Positions 53,228-60,850 of a DNA stretch of 64,000 nt are shown here, one piece after another. How positions within the stretch are numbered: position 1 is the stretch's first letter; each line of letters starts with the position of its first letter. The notes beneath the pieces are model-generated. The model searched no databases. It was given only the letters and a program-made list of their open reading frames with translations, and was not told the DNA's origin. Made by a program: the position numbers and the translations under genes. The DNA comes from DATJPR01 sp963843525. GTDB taxonomy: Bacteria > Bacteroidota > Ignavibacteria > UBA10030 > UBA6906. The stretch is from NCBI GenBank assembly GCA_963843525.1, contig CAWJKM010000005.1, positions 248,001 through 312,000 on the forward strand, given 5' to 3'.

Positions 53228-54202
53228 TCAATGCTTCTTTTCGTTGTGCCGCTTTTGATAATATACAGCGTCGGAAGGGACACCTGTCACCGTATAGTCG
53301 TGATCCTTGAAGGGATAGCGGGGACGGGACCGGGAGTTAATAAATGCGGCAATCTGTTGCGACTCTTCGCTCGTGAGGCTCCCCGGCTTGAGGTAGGGCA
53401 TTGCATAGCGGATGAACCCTGCAAGAGTGTAGATGCGTGCGGTTCCTGCGCCGTCGTTCCAGGAATTCGGACCCCAGAGAGGCCCGGCTTTCTTGTCACC
53501 GATCTGCACCCCCTGGCCGTCGCTGCCGTGACAGGTTTTGCAGTTCGTCATGTAGAGGGCCTTGCCCCGGACCGGGTCAAGCTTTTCGAGGGGAAGACAA
53601 CTGTCGGGAGGAATGGCGTTGCCTCCACGCCATGGAAGTTTCTCCCCGGGAGACAGGCCCGCTGACAACCAGATGATATAGGCGGCAAGAGCCGTGACTT
53701 CTTCAGATGCGGAGTCGGGATATGCGCGAACCCGGCCGATCGGCTTCCGCGAACCGGTGGCGTTTTCACTTCGCATGAAACATCCGACGATGCGATCTTC
53801 AAGTGAGAACACTCGGCCCGCGCGCTTATTGTATTCCGGAAATACCGTCGCGATGCCCACCAGCGGGAGAGCACGATCCCGTTGTCCCCCGTTCAGATGA
53901 CAGCTGCCACAGGATAATTTGTTTGAGGTATACCTGGGAGCTTCAAGGGGAGTCTGCATGAACAGTCTGAACCCTCTTCGGATCTGCTCGGCGTGAGCCG
54001 AGTATCCCAGGGAGGAATCGGTCTCCGGATTTCGCGGGATATCCCACGCCCTGACCATTGTCGTGTTCGCCGGGACGAGTCTACCGAAACTCAGTCCTTC
54101 GTCATCCGGACCTTTTGTCCCTTGTGGTGCATTTCCGTACAGAAGGCAGAGAACCACAACCGGGACAATGGCTGGTCCACCTGAAGCGAACGGAAGTCTC
54201 AT
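53228..54202 (-). CDS. Dihaem cytochrome c, thiosulfate dehydrogenase (TsdA)-like
   Basis: A 324-residue exported protein with two haem-binding motifs: CGSCH (98-102) and CKTCH (221-225). The first half has 'FPEYNKRAGRVFSLEDRIVGCFMRS', where C141 may be the axial haem ligand that marks TsdA enzymes; TsdA joins two thiosulfates to tetrathionate or the reverse. The second half is a class I-like domain with methionines available as ligand ('YAMPYLKPG'). AAGGAG precedes ATG 54202. It diverges from the rhodanese-MBL gene with 15 bases between starts. The alternative is a generic dihaem cytochrome. Confidence 0.75.
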   Translation of the reverse strand: MRLPFASGGPAIVPVVVLCLLYGNAPQGTKGPDDEGLSFGRLVPANTTMVRAWDIPRNPETDSSLGYSAHAEQIRRGFRLFMQTPLEAPRYTSNKLSCGSCHLNGGQRDRALPLVGIATVFPEYNKRAGRVFSLEDRIVGCFMRSENATGSRKPIGRVRAYPDSASEEVTALAAYIIWLSAGLSPGEKLPWRGGNAIPPDSCLPLEKLDPVRGKALYMTNCKTCHGSDGQGVQIGDKKAGPLWGPNSWNDGAGTARIYTLAGFIRYAMPYLKPGSLTSEESQQIAAFINSRSRPRYPFKDHDYTVTGVPSDAVYYQKRHNEKKH

Positions 54203-54217
54203 CGGACTCCTTTGAGC

Positions 54218-55396
54218 ATGGAAACGATATCACTGTCGGATAACACCACAAACCTGCAATCCGTTCCGGAGATCTCGCCGACCGGACTTGCACAGATTCT
54301 GGAGTCAGGTGACCGCGTCCAGATCGTCGATGTCCGTCTCCGGACTGGAATCGCGGCAGGCCTTATTCCGGAAAGCATCGTGCTGCACATCCCGGGGTCA
54401 AGGCTCCTGCAGTATGCACATCTCGGAGACATGGGGATCGATCCGGCAATACCCGTAGTGGTCATCTGTGGTCATGGGAATGACAGCAGAGCGGCAGCCC
54501 ATCATCTTAATCGTCTTGGTGCCAGGGCGCAATCGCTCGCCGGTGGTATGGCGGCGTGGATGATGTTCTCGATCCCACGGGTACTCGCGCCGCCGCCCGG
54601 CCTCGATCGCCTTGTCCAATTCGACCGTGTAGGCAAGGAAGCTCTCAGTTACGTTCTCATTAGCTCGGGGGAAGCACTGATCATTGATCCTCCCCGGGAC
54701 TCCCGCGCGCTCCTCCGCTCCATCGAGGAGTCCGGCGCGACCCTCGCCGCTGTTGCCGATACTCATGTGCATGCAGATTACATAAGCGGTGCGGTCCGCA
54801 TAGCTCGCGACCGCGGGATTCCCTATTATCTGCACCCCGCAGACAGTGTATTTCCTTACGACGGTACTCCGGGTCAGGTGAATTTCACGCCGGTCTCCGA
54901 CGGGCTGCAAATCAGGATCGGGCGTTGTCCGATCACCGTTCTCCACACTCCCGGACACTCGCCGGGGAGCGTTACATACCTTGTCGGGGATGATGCAGCA
55001 TTTACCGGTGATTTTCTCTTCATCACTTCCGTCGGGCGACCGGATCTTGCCGACAGAACGAAGGAATGGTCGACGCACCTTTGGAAGAGTGTTCAGATGG
55101 TGAAAGGTGCATGGCAATCCGATCTCATGATCTATCCTGCTCACTATACAGCCGGGACCCCAAGAACGAACGCCGGCGCGATCGCGGAATCGTTCGGCCA
55201 GCTTCTGCGCCGGAATCCCTCCTTAAGGATGACGGACGTGGACGAATTTTTCAGTTGGATCATGGCAAATGTGAGGAGTGCCCCTGAAGCGTATCGGACG
55301 ATCAAAGGCATCAACGTCGGCCTGTTCACGGTGGACGAACTGGAAGCGGATATCCTTGAAAACGGAAAGAATGAATGCGCCATCGGGGGAGTGTAA
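54218..55396 (+). CDS. Rhodanese - metallo-beta-lactamase fusion (persulfide dioxygenase-like)
   Basis: A 392-residue protein from ATG 54218 (a TTG lies 6 bases before). Residues ~10-115 form a rhodanese domain with a 'VVICGHGNDSRAAAHHL' active-site loop holding a cysteine. Residues ~120-370 form an MBL-fold domain: 'ADTHVHADYISGAV', 'TVLHTPGHSPGSVTY', 'AFTGDFLFITSVGRPD' and 'MIYPAHYTAGT'. The first metal motif reads HxHADY, lacking the final His of HxHxDH, which fits the mononuclear-iron persulfide dioxygenases better than zinc hydrolases. It should oxidise sulfane sulfur to sulfite. Most of it is cytosolic. Confidence 0.82.
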   Translation: METISLSDNTTNLQSVPEISPTGLAQILESGDRVQIVDVRLRTGIAAGLIPESIVLHIPGSRLLQYAHLGDMGIDPAIPVVVICGHGNDSRAAAHHLNRLGARAQSLAGGMAAWMMFSIPRVLAPPPGLDRLVQFDRVGKEALSYVLISSGEALIIDPPRDSRALLRSIEESGATLAAVADTHVHADYISGAVRIARDRGIPYYLHPADSVFPYDGTPGQVNFTPVSDGLQIRIGRCPITVLHTPGHSPGSVTYLVGDDAAFTGDFLFITSVGRPDLADRTKEWSTHLWKSVQMVKGAWQSDLMIYPAHYTAGTPRTNAGAIAESFGQLLRRNPSLRMTDVDEFFSWIMANVRSAPEAYRTIKGINVGLFTVDELEADILENGKNECAIGGV

Positions 55397-55422
55397 CGTA
55401 CCTATCATCGGGAGGAAACACC

Positions 55423-55839
55423 ATGAAGCGGATGTCGTTTTTCTTATCGATTCTGTTCCTGGGCCTCGCCCTTGCTCATGGCCAGAACAAGTCGTACAGG
55501 GTCGTCTTTGACCTTACCAGCAGGGATAGTCTCGATCAGAAGGCGGTGATGCGGTGGATCCGGGAGATATCGACCGAGAACCCCGATGCCGAACTGGAGG
55601 TCGTCATGTATGGTAAGGGATTCGAGATGGCCATGCCCGAGAAATCCACAGTCACGGAGGATCTTCGCAACGCGATCAAAAACCCGAAGGTTTCGTTCAA
55701 AGTCTGCCGGACGGCCATGAGGAGCAACAAAATAGAAATGAGCCAGCTTGCTGATGGGGTACAGACTGTGCCGGACGGGGTCTATGAAATCATTTCAAAG
55801 CAGCGCGAGGGATGGGGATACATCAAGGTAGGTCATTGA
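55423..55839 (+). CDS. Periplasmic DsrE-family protein
   Basis: A 138-residue protein. GGGAGG precedes ATG 55423. A signal peptide ('MSFFLSILFLGLALAHGQ') exports it. The mature part is a compact DsrE/F fold: 'YRVVFDLTSRDSLDQKAVMRWI', 'AELEVVMYGKGFEMAM', 'VSFKVCRTAMRSNKI' (with a single Cys) and 'GVYEIISKQREGWGYIKVGH'. Members carry or sense sulfur as persulfide. It follows the rhodanese-MBL gene by 26 bases and probably shares its mRNA. Confidence 0.82.
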   Translation: MKRMSFFLSILFLGLALAHGQNKSYRVVFDLTSRDSLDQKAVMRWIREISTENPDAELEVVMYGKGFEMAMPEKSTVTEDLRNAIKNPKVSFKVCRTAMRSNKIEMSQLADGVQTVPDGVYEIISKQREGWGYIKVGH

Positions 55840-55866
55840 GAGGTGCATGACCATCGCCGTTCCCCG

Positions 55867-56340
55867 TCACCCGGCCTTCAGATCCAACTCCATATACCGC
55901 GCACCCTGAATCGGATTGTAGCGGTACGGCGCGATCTCCGCAAATCCGAACGAGGCGTACAGTGCTCTGGCCGGCGTCATGGAAGCCAGCGTGTCAAGGC
56001 GCATGGCTGCATAGCCGATGGTGCGACCTTCCTCGATGACTGCTGCCGCGAGAGCGCGACCGATTTTAGACCCGCGGTACGCCGGCCGCACATACAATCG
56101 CTTCATTTCGCAAATCCCATCCGTGAACCTTCTCAATGCAACGCATCCCGCTACACCCTCATCCACCGTCGCGATCAACAGACAACCGGCCGGAGGGGCA
56201 TACTCCCCGGGCAAAGAATCCAACTCCGACGCGAAGTCCTGGAAATCCAGGCTGATCGGCAACGACGCCGCATATTCCTCAAAGAGGATTCTTACCTGGG
56301 AAAGAAATGGACCTTCATGCGCACGAATAATCTCAATCAT
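55867..56340 (-). CDS. GNAT family N-acetyltransferase
   Basis: A 157-residue acetyltransferase. The acetyl-CoA loop is 'LYVRPAYRGSKIGRALAAAVIEEG' with the Q/R-x-x-G-x-G/A pattern as RGSKIG, preceded by 'AGCVALRRFTDGICEMKRLYV'. The end 'RALYASFGFAEIAPYRYNPIQGARYMEL' is typical of this subgroup. I prefer ATG 56340; the frame is open 16 codons further without a ribosome site. It is convergent with the DsrE-like gene. Substrate is unknown. Confidence 0.88.
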   Translation of the reverse strand: MIEIIRAHEGPFLSQVRILFEEYAASLPISLDFQDFASELDSLPGEYAPPAGCLLIATVDEGVAGCVALRRFTDGICEMKRLYVRPAYRGSKIGRALAAAVIEEGRTIGYAAMRLDTLASMTPARALYASFGFAEIAPYRYNPIQGARYMELDLKAG

Positions 56341-56394
56341 CCGTCCCCCTCCGGCATGAGCACAACGGCAAGTCCGGGAGATATGCACATCGCT

Positions 56395-56592
56395 CTATTT
56401 CCTGACCGCCGGTTCACAATTGAAATGCAGCGTAGGACACTGTTCGCCGGCTCCCGACCCGTCCGGATAAAAAGCGGCAAGAATCGCCCCAAGCGGTTTG
56501 ATGGCCAGGCCCAGGGTCCTCCCATCGATCAAGCGCTGCATCACGGGTTCCGGGATGGTGAAGAGATTCCGCCCACCTTGTCTTCCATCCAC
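56395..56592 (-). pseudogene. C-terminal tail separated by an in-frame TAG from the gene at 56593-57618
   Basis: Directly after the TAG at 56593-56595, in the same frame, 65 more codons stay open: 'NLFTIPEPVMQRLIDGRTLG', 'LAIKPLGAILAAFYPDG' and 'PTLHFNCEPAVRK'. This text is the expected end of the same carbohydrate-binding-type domain, so it is not an independent gene. Reading through the TAG gives a 407-residue protein. Confidence 0.6.
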
Positions 56593-57618
56593 CTATGAAT
56601 CAATAATCATCTGAGAATTGATCACCCTCGTAAGCGGCACCCCCCCACAGAACGATGCCGTGGTCACTTCTTCTGAAACCCAGGCAGGACTTCCACCCAG
56701 AATCTCACATACCCGCACCATGCCGAAATCTTTCTGATATGCGGGGGATCGTTGAAGTGCATACGTAGTGAGCTCCAGTTCACCCGCCCCTGCCGCCTTT
56801 CGTCCTCCAAACGCCTTCAGGTCCCATCGCATGATGATGAATTGTGTCGGGCTGACCGTCAGGACTCTTCGGGGTTCCTTCCCACCCACGTCGGACCACG
56901 CCCCGAATGTGAAGTCAGGGTACTGAAGATCGATCATGGCGTTCTCCGCTGCCGCGATGTGCTGGGCAAATGCCGACTTCTTCAGAAGCGGCGGATGGTA
57001 CGGAACACTGACCCCGCGGTCCGGAGGAACCGAATCGGTGCGCACGATATCCACTTTGAAATATTGCAGGTCAACTCTATATTTCTCCAAACCCCAATCC
57101 ATGAGGGCGAGCTGGCCGTAAATGCTGTCTCCCGGTACCGCGTCGAATCCTCTTGAGGTCATGCTGATCGTATGCCAGTTGTTTGTGTCGGCAATGTCGA
57201 ACTCCATTAGGTTGGTGTGAAAATCGGTCGTGCGTTGCGTATTGAGACTGAGGTTAACCCGCTTCGGCGCGTCGCTCACCCGGACCCGCGCTTCGATGCG
57301 CAGCTCATGATGCGGCAGTCGAAGGCGCGCGAGGTCCATCCTCTCCGAAACGAGATGCTTGATCAGGGCCCACCAGATTCCCCGCTGGTCTTTCGTTGCG
57401 TCGACGAAAATGGATGCGTAGCCTTTGGATTGACTGAAGTCCATGACCGCCTGGCCATCCCCCGTGAAGTAACCCCACCCGTGAAGCCCGCGTGGATCAA
57501 GGGCGAGCGTCCCTTGCGAGAAGTCGGAGAGAAATTGACCCGTTGCAGGAACAACGAGTCCGGTTCCGAAGAGAGCGATCAAGAGGAATCGACGTCGCAG
57601 ACGCCCTGGGAGTTTCAT
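56593..57618 (-). CDS. Secreted carbohydrate-related protein, shortened by an in-frame stop
   Basis: A 341-residue frame. A signal peptide ('FLLIALFGTGLVVPATGQ') is followed by a jelly-roll-like domain ('LHGWGYFTGDGQAVMDFSQSKGYASIFVDATKDQRGIWWALIKHLV' region) and a second beta domain with 'MIDLQYPDFTFGAWSDVGGKEPRRVLTVSP', reminiscent of the DNRLRE/CBM96 modules of polysaccharide-utilisation proteins. It ends at TAG 56593-56595, but coding-quality sequence continues in frame for 65 codons. Its start overlaps the end of the GH88/105-like gene by 4 bases, so the two are probably one operon for the same glycan. Confidence 0.65.
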   Translation of the reverse strand: MKLPGRLRRRFLLIALFGTGLVVPATGQFLSDFSQGTLALDPRGLHGWGYFTGDGQAVMDFSQSKGYASIFVDATKDQRGIWWALIKHLVSERMDLARLRLPHHELRIEARVRVSDAPKRVNLSLNTQRTTDFHTNLMEFDIADTNNWHTISMTSRGFDAVPGDSIYGQLALMDWGLEKYRVDLQYFKVDIVRTDSVPPDRGVSVPYHPPLLKKSAFAQHIAAAENAMIDLQYPDFTFGAWSDVGGKEPRRVLTVSPTQFIIMRWDLKAFGGRKAAGAGELELTTYALQRSPAYQKDFGMVRVCEILGGSPAWVSEEVTTASFCGGVPLTRVINSQMIIDS

Positions 57619-58703
57619 TTGGTCTCCGGGATTTCCGTTACCCGTGCAAGGTCGCTGTAGGCAGCCTCCATCATGATGAAAAAGGCCTGCCCCTCGGTTG
57701 CTGTTCCCGGATGATCGAATTCCGGGGACCCGCAGACGCCCTGAACCAGACCGAGGTCATCGACTTTCATGTGAACCGCTGCGCGCATCCGGTCGGCATG
57801 CGCTTTGTACGCATCGGGAATCCATCCCCCCTTCAATCCGCGATAGATCGAATACGCCAGCATCTGGGAGAGGTTTGTTTCCACGAACGACTTCGGATCA
57901 TCGACGATATTGTGAAACAGCCCGTCAGTCCGGATATGCGCGATGCACCCGTCGATGATGTCGGTGAGGTAGCCCACGAGCCGGTTCCGCTCCGTGCTCA
58001 TGGTATCAGGCAACGCATGTATCACTCTGGTGATCCCTGCAGCCGACCAGCCATTCCCCACCCCCCAGCAGTCCTTTCGCACGAGTTCCTTCTTCTCGTT
58101 GTCCCACATGTGGGAGAGAAGCTTCTTCTCGGGATTCCAGAGGTGGGCCCTCGCACCCTCGATCTGCTTCACAGCTTCCGCATGTTCCCCCGCGATCGCC
58201 AGAAAGGGAGGCAGCATATAAATAATGTCGCTCCAGATCTGAGGGATGTTTGTAAAATGATAGATTATTCCCTCTGCGGTCCTCGGCGCCTTATGCAACA
58301 CGTAGTCGAGCATTCGGTTGAAACCATTCAGTAAAACCGGGTCGCCTGTCTTTTTCGCCGCCCAGAGCACCGCTTCGCCGGGAGAGGCCGCATCGCTGAG
58401 GGCGAACTCTTCCCCGAGCATTGCCAGCCGGCCATCCGGTGACTGCCGCAGGACAGCATCCTTTGCCATAAGAATAACGAGATCTGACTCCCCGCTCTCC
58501 AGAAAGGCCTGCATCGCAACCCCCTGCTCCCACGTCGCTCGTTGCATGGAAAGCATGGCAAGCTTTACTTTGTCCAAAATTTTCTTGTCTTTCAATCCAT
58601 CATCTGCCGAATAGCTGTTCTCCAACCCGCTGAACAGTAGGGCGCGGTTTCCCAAACCCACGCCTGCCATTGGTATTGTCACCAGGAAGTCTCGACGTCT
58701 CAT
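57615..58703 (-). CDS. GH88/GH105-like unsaturated glycuronyl hydrolase
   Basis: A 362-residue exported protein. It opens with a twin-arginine-like 'MRRRDFLVTIPMAGVGLG'. The alpha/alpha-barrel body shows 'ATWEQGVAMQAFLESGE', 'YHFTNIPQIWSDIIYMLPPFLAIAGEH', 'DCWGVGNGWSAAGITRVIHAL' and 'TATEGQAFFIMMEAAYSDL', which fit the GH105 unsaturated rhamnogalacturonyl hydrolases, with the usual aspartates. It acts on lyase products of pectin-like or glycosaminoglycan-like chains. It is coupled to the downstream carbohydrate-related gene by a 4-base overlap. Confidence 0.85.
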   Translation of the reverse strand: MRRRDFLVTIPMAGVGLGNRALLFSGLENSYSADDGLKDKKILDKVKLAMLSMQRATWEQGVAMQAFLESGESDLVILMAKDAVLRQSPDGRLAMLGEEFALSDAASPGEAVLWAAKKTGDPVLLNGFNRMLDYVLHKAPRTAEGIIYHFTNIPQIWSDIIYMLPPFLAIAGEHAEAVKQIEGARAHLWNPEKKLLSHMWDNEKKELVRKDCWGVGNGWSAAGITRVIHALPDTMSTERNRLVGYLTDIIDGCIAHIRTDGLFHNIVDDPKSFVETNLSQMLAYSIYRGLKGGWIPDAYKAHADRMRAAVHMKVDDLGLVQGVCGSPEFDHPGTATEGQAFFIMMEAAYSDLARVTEIPETK

Positions 58704-58757
58704 TCTTTGTTGTCCGCTATGTGTGATCCGTAGTGGGCTACGCCGGCGTCATGCGGC

Positions 58758-59225
58758 GTGTCTGCGGCCGATAATACACATTCATTCGAGGAATATCAAC
58801 AGCCTCACCATTCATCTCTTCATCCTGAGCAATTCGCCAAAGTCATCCGCCCCGGAACTGCCGTGGTGATTGACGACGTCGAGGAGAAGAGTCTCGGTGC
58901 AGTGGGCGTTGTCACCGATGCCGCTCCACGCGACAATGACGAAGTTGCAGTCGAAAAAGTCCCCCTGTACCTGCGCAAGGAAGGAAGAGGGATACGACCC
59001 GGGAGAAGTGAAATTGAATCGATCAACCGGCCGGTCGTTATCGGCGGAGTACTCGTCAACCCGGGGGATGTCGTCGTTGCCGACGGTGACGGAGTTATTG
59101 TCGTGCCGCGCGTGAACGCTGAAGAAGTGGCGAGAAGCGCGCGTGAAATACTCAGCAAGGACAAAGCAGGAAGAAAGGATCTTTACCGGCAATTGCATGT
59201 CCCCCCGGACCGCACGGTCGAATGA
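58758..59225 (+). pseudogene. RraA-family protein, 5'-truncated
   Basis: A 155-codon frame. From about residue 43 it matches the C-terminal two thirds of RraA/HMG-aldolase-like proteins: 'LGAVGVVTDAAPRDNDEV', 'INRPVVIGGVLVNPGDVVVADGDGVIVVPR' and a helical tail. The first ~40 residues are unlike the family: the substrate-binding N-terminal part is missing, and 'DNDEV' replaces the usual R-D-x-x-E metal motif spacing only slightly. The 5' end looks cut, perhaps by loss or frameshift. It diverges from the GH88/105-like gene. Confidence 0.55.
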
Positions 59226-59279
59226 CGCGGCCCCTTCTTGACCGGAGCGATGGTCGAGGACCATGGGGGAGCGGTGCGC

Positions 59280-59933
59280 TCACAGGAGCGTAAGGAGAAA
59301 CCCGACAGTGAGCCCGTACTCATCCAGTCCGGGGTTTCCGTTTCTGCCTACGAAAACCCAATCGAAATTGTAGTGACCTTTGAGGTCAAGGGAGAGAAGC
59401 TCGTTGACCGGGACTTCAACTCCCCCCACCACGCCGAGTCCGAACCGCGTCCACCCGTCATCGGTTCGTATCTCGGTATAGCCGGGATACTGGCGTCGTT
59501 GTTCGATTGCACGCAGATGCAAGATCTGCAGGCGAAGTCCAAGATACGGGTCCAGCACTCCCTTCACGAGATACCACTCCGTTCCGACCGAGACGACGGT
59601 GAGACCCGAGCGGTAGTCGATTCGTGAGGGGACCCCACCGACATAGTTCGCCGATTCTACCCACGCCGGGTTTCCCGTCCCTGCAAACGGCAGATACGAG
59701 AAGCCTCCCACGATCGTGAGCCTCTGTGCCGAAATCGGGAATTTCACCTCTCCTCGGTAAGCAAGAACTGTGGGGCCAAACCCGAAGCCAAAGTGCGCTA
59801 CCGGGCTGGTATAAATATTCGGACTCCGGAGAATTGCGGGGCCCATGCCAACCTCCAGTCGAAGCATCTGACCAGACGCGGCAAATGAGCAGAAGACGGT
59901 GATGAGGGCAAGGAACCCTATTCTCTTAGTCAT
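59280..59933 (-). CDS. Small outer-membrane beta-barrel protein, unknown function
   Basis: A 217-residue protein from ATG 59933, with AGGAGG a few bases upstream; the frame stays open to 60089. A signal peptide ('MTKRIGFLALITVFCSFAASGQ') is followed by amphipathic strands such as 'YRGEVKFPISAQRLTIVGGFSYLPF', 'LTVVSVGTEWYLVKGVLDPYLGLRLQ' and 'EYGLTVGFLLTLL'. This is the profile of an 8-stranded OmpW/OmpA-like barrel. No partner is obvious. The 59934-60185 gap has nothing that I can call. Confidence 0.65.
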   Translation of the reverse strand: MTKRIGFLALITVFCSFAASGQMLRLEVGMGPAILRSPNIYTSPVAHFGFGFGPTVLAYRGEVKFPISAQRLTIVGGFSYLPFAGTGNPAWVESANYVGGVPSRIDYRSGLTVVSVGTEWYLVKGVLDPYLGLRLQILHLRAIEQRRQYPGYTEIRTDDGWTRFGLGVVGGVEVPVNELLSLDLKGHYNFDWVFVGRNGNPGLDEYGLTVGFLLTLL

Positions 59934-60185
59934 AGAGCCTCCTGGAAGTTTTCGACCCACTCGCACGCCTTTTCCCGCCTCACGTTCAAAGGCGCGACCT
60001 TCACTGGAAGTCTGTTGCACTGTGCTCAGGGGAGCGAAAAATTGCGGACAATGCTCTGTGCGCAATCCTTTCAAGAGGTAGGGTAACAAGGGGGGAGAGT
60101 TGCGTCGCTCTTCCGGACAATGGTAGCCAATCGATTTTCAAATGTCAAGAGCGGAACTGGCCGGTCCCCGGACTCGATGATCGAC

Positions 60186-60689
60186 TCAGAGGAGTTGAAT
60201 CCCTTTTAAAATCTCTTCCGCGTGTCTCACTTCCTCGCAGGGGACCATTACTTTGAACTCGTTGACGTCGCGCCGATGGATGTCCGACGAAACCGGATAG
60301 ATCTTATTCAGAAACCGGGCCCCGCCATGAAGCGAATCGAGGGAGTAGACGAATGGATGCAGCCCTTCCTGTTCGAGGCAAGCACTCGCATAACGCGCTG
60401 AAACTTCGTCGGGCACTCCATACACACGAACCATCCCCTCAATAATTTCGTACCTCGTGTGCTCCGTGCAAAGGAATACGCCGTTTACAAATGCCCCGCA
60501 TGAGAGGCAAGACGGGTGGGTACAGATGACGCACACGCCGACAGCTTCGCTTCCGGAGTGATGGAAACACTCGATGCGGTCGAGGCGGATAGTCCCACAG
60601 TCCGGACAGAAGTCTTCGTCCTGCAGGAGCCGGCCGCACCGCATGCATGGGCCTTCACACGGTTTGTGCCCGGGGGTAATAGTTTCCAT
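60186..60689 (-). CDS. Zinc-ribbon protein with C-terminal DUF2007-like domain
   Basis: A 167-residue protein from ATG 60689 (frame open to 60782). The first part has paired zinc knuckles: 'CMRCGRLLQDEDFCPDCG', then a B-box-like 'CVICTHPSCLSCGAFVNGVFLCTEH'. The C-terminal ~75 residues ('VRVYGVPDEVSARYASACLEQEGLHPFVYSL' to 'KVMVPCEEVRHAEEILKGIQLL') resemble the DUF2007 putative signal-transducing domain. Function is unknown. The start choice is weak because no clear ribosome site precedes ATG 60689. Confidence 0.65.
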   Translation of the reverse strand: METITPGHKPCEGPCMRCGRLLQDEDFCPDCGTIRLDRIECFHHSGSEAVGVCVICTHPSCLSCGAFVNGVFLCTEHTRYEIIEGMVRVYGVPDEVSARYASACLEQEGLHPFVYSLDSLHGGARFLNKIYPVSSDIHRRDVNEFKVMVPCEEVRHAEEILKGIQLL

Positions 60690-60787
60690 GGGGAACCGTT
60701 GTTCATGGATACGAAGGAGCACGGGTACACCCCAAATATCCATACTCCGACGCGGAAGAACAAGTGGCTTCGTCCATAACACGGCGG

Positions 60788-60814
60788 AGCCCCGGTTGCG
60801 TCGTCGCCGGGGCT
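60788..60814. terminator. GC-rich hairpin after lipoprotein gene 1
   Basis: AGCCCCGG pairs with CCGGGGCT over an 11-base loop. It lies 37 bases past the stop of the minus-strand lipoprotein gene. The T-rich flank (CTTTGT) is on the plus-strand side, so it may act both ways. Related hairpins follow the paralogues at 62205 and 63629. Confidence 0.6.
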
Positions 60815-60850
60815 CTTTGTGTACCGTTCAGCCTGTATTTGTCGTTTGAT

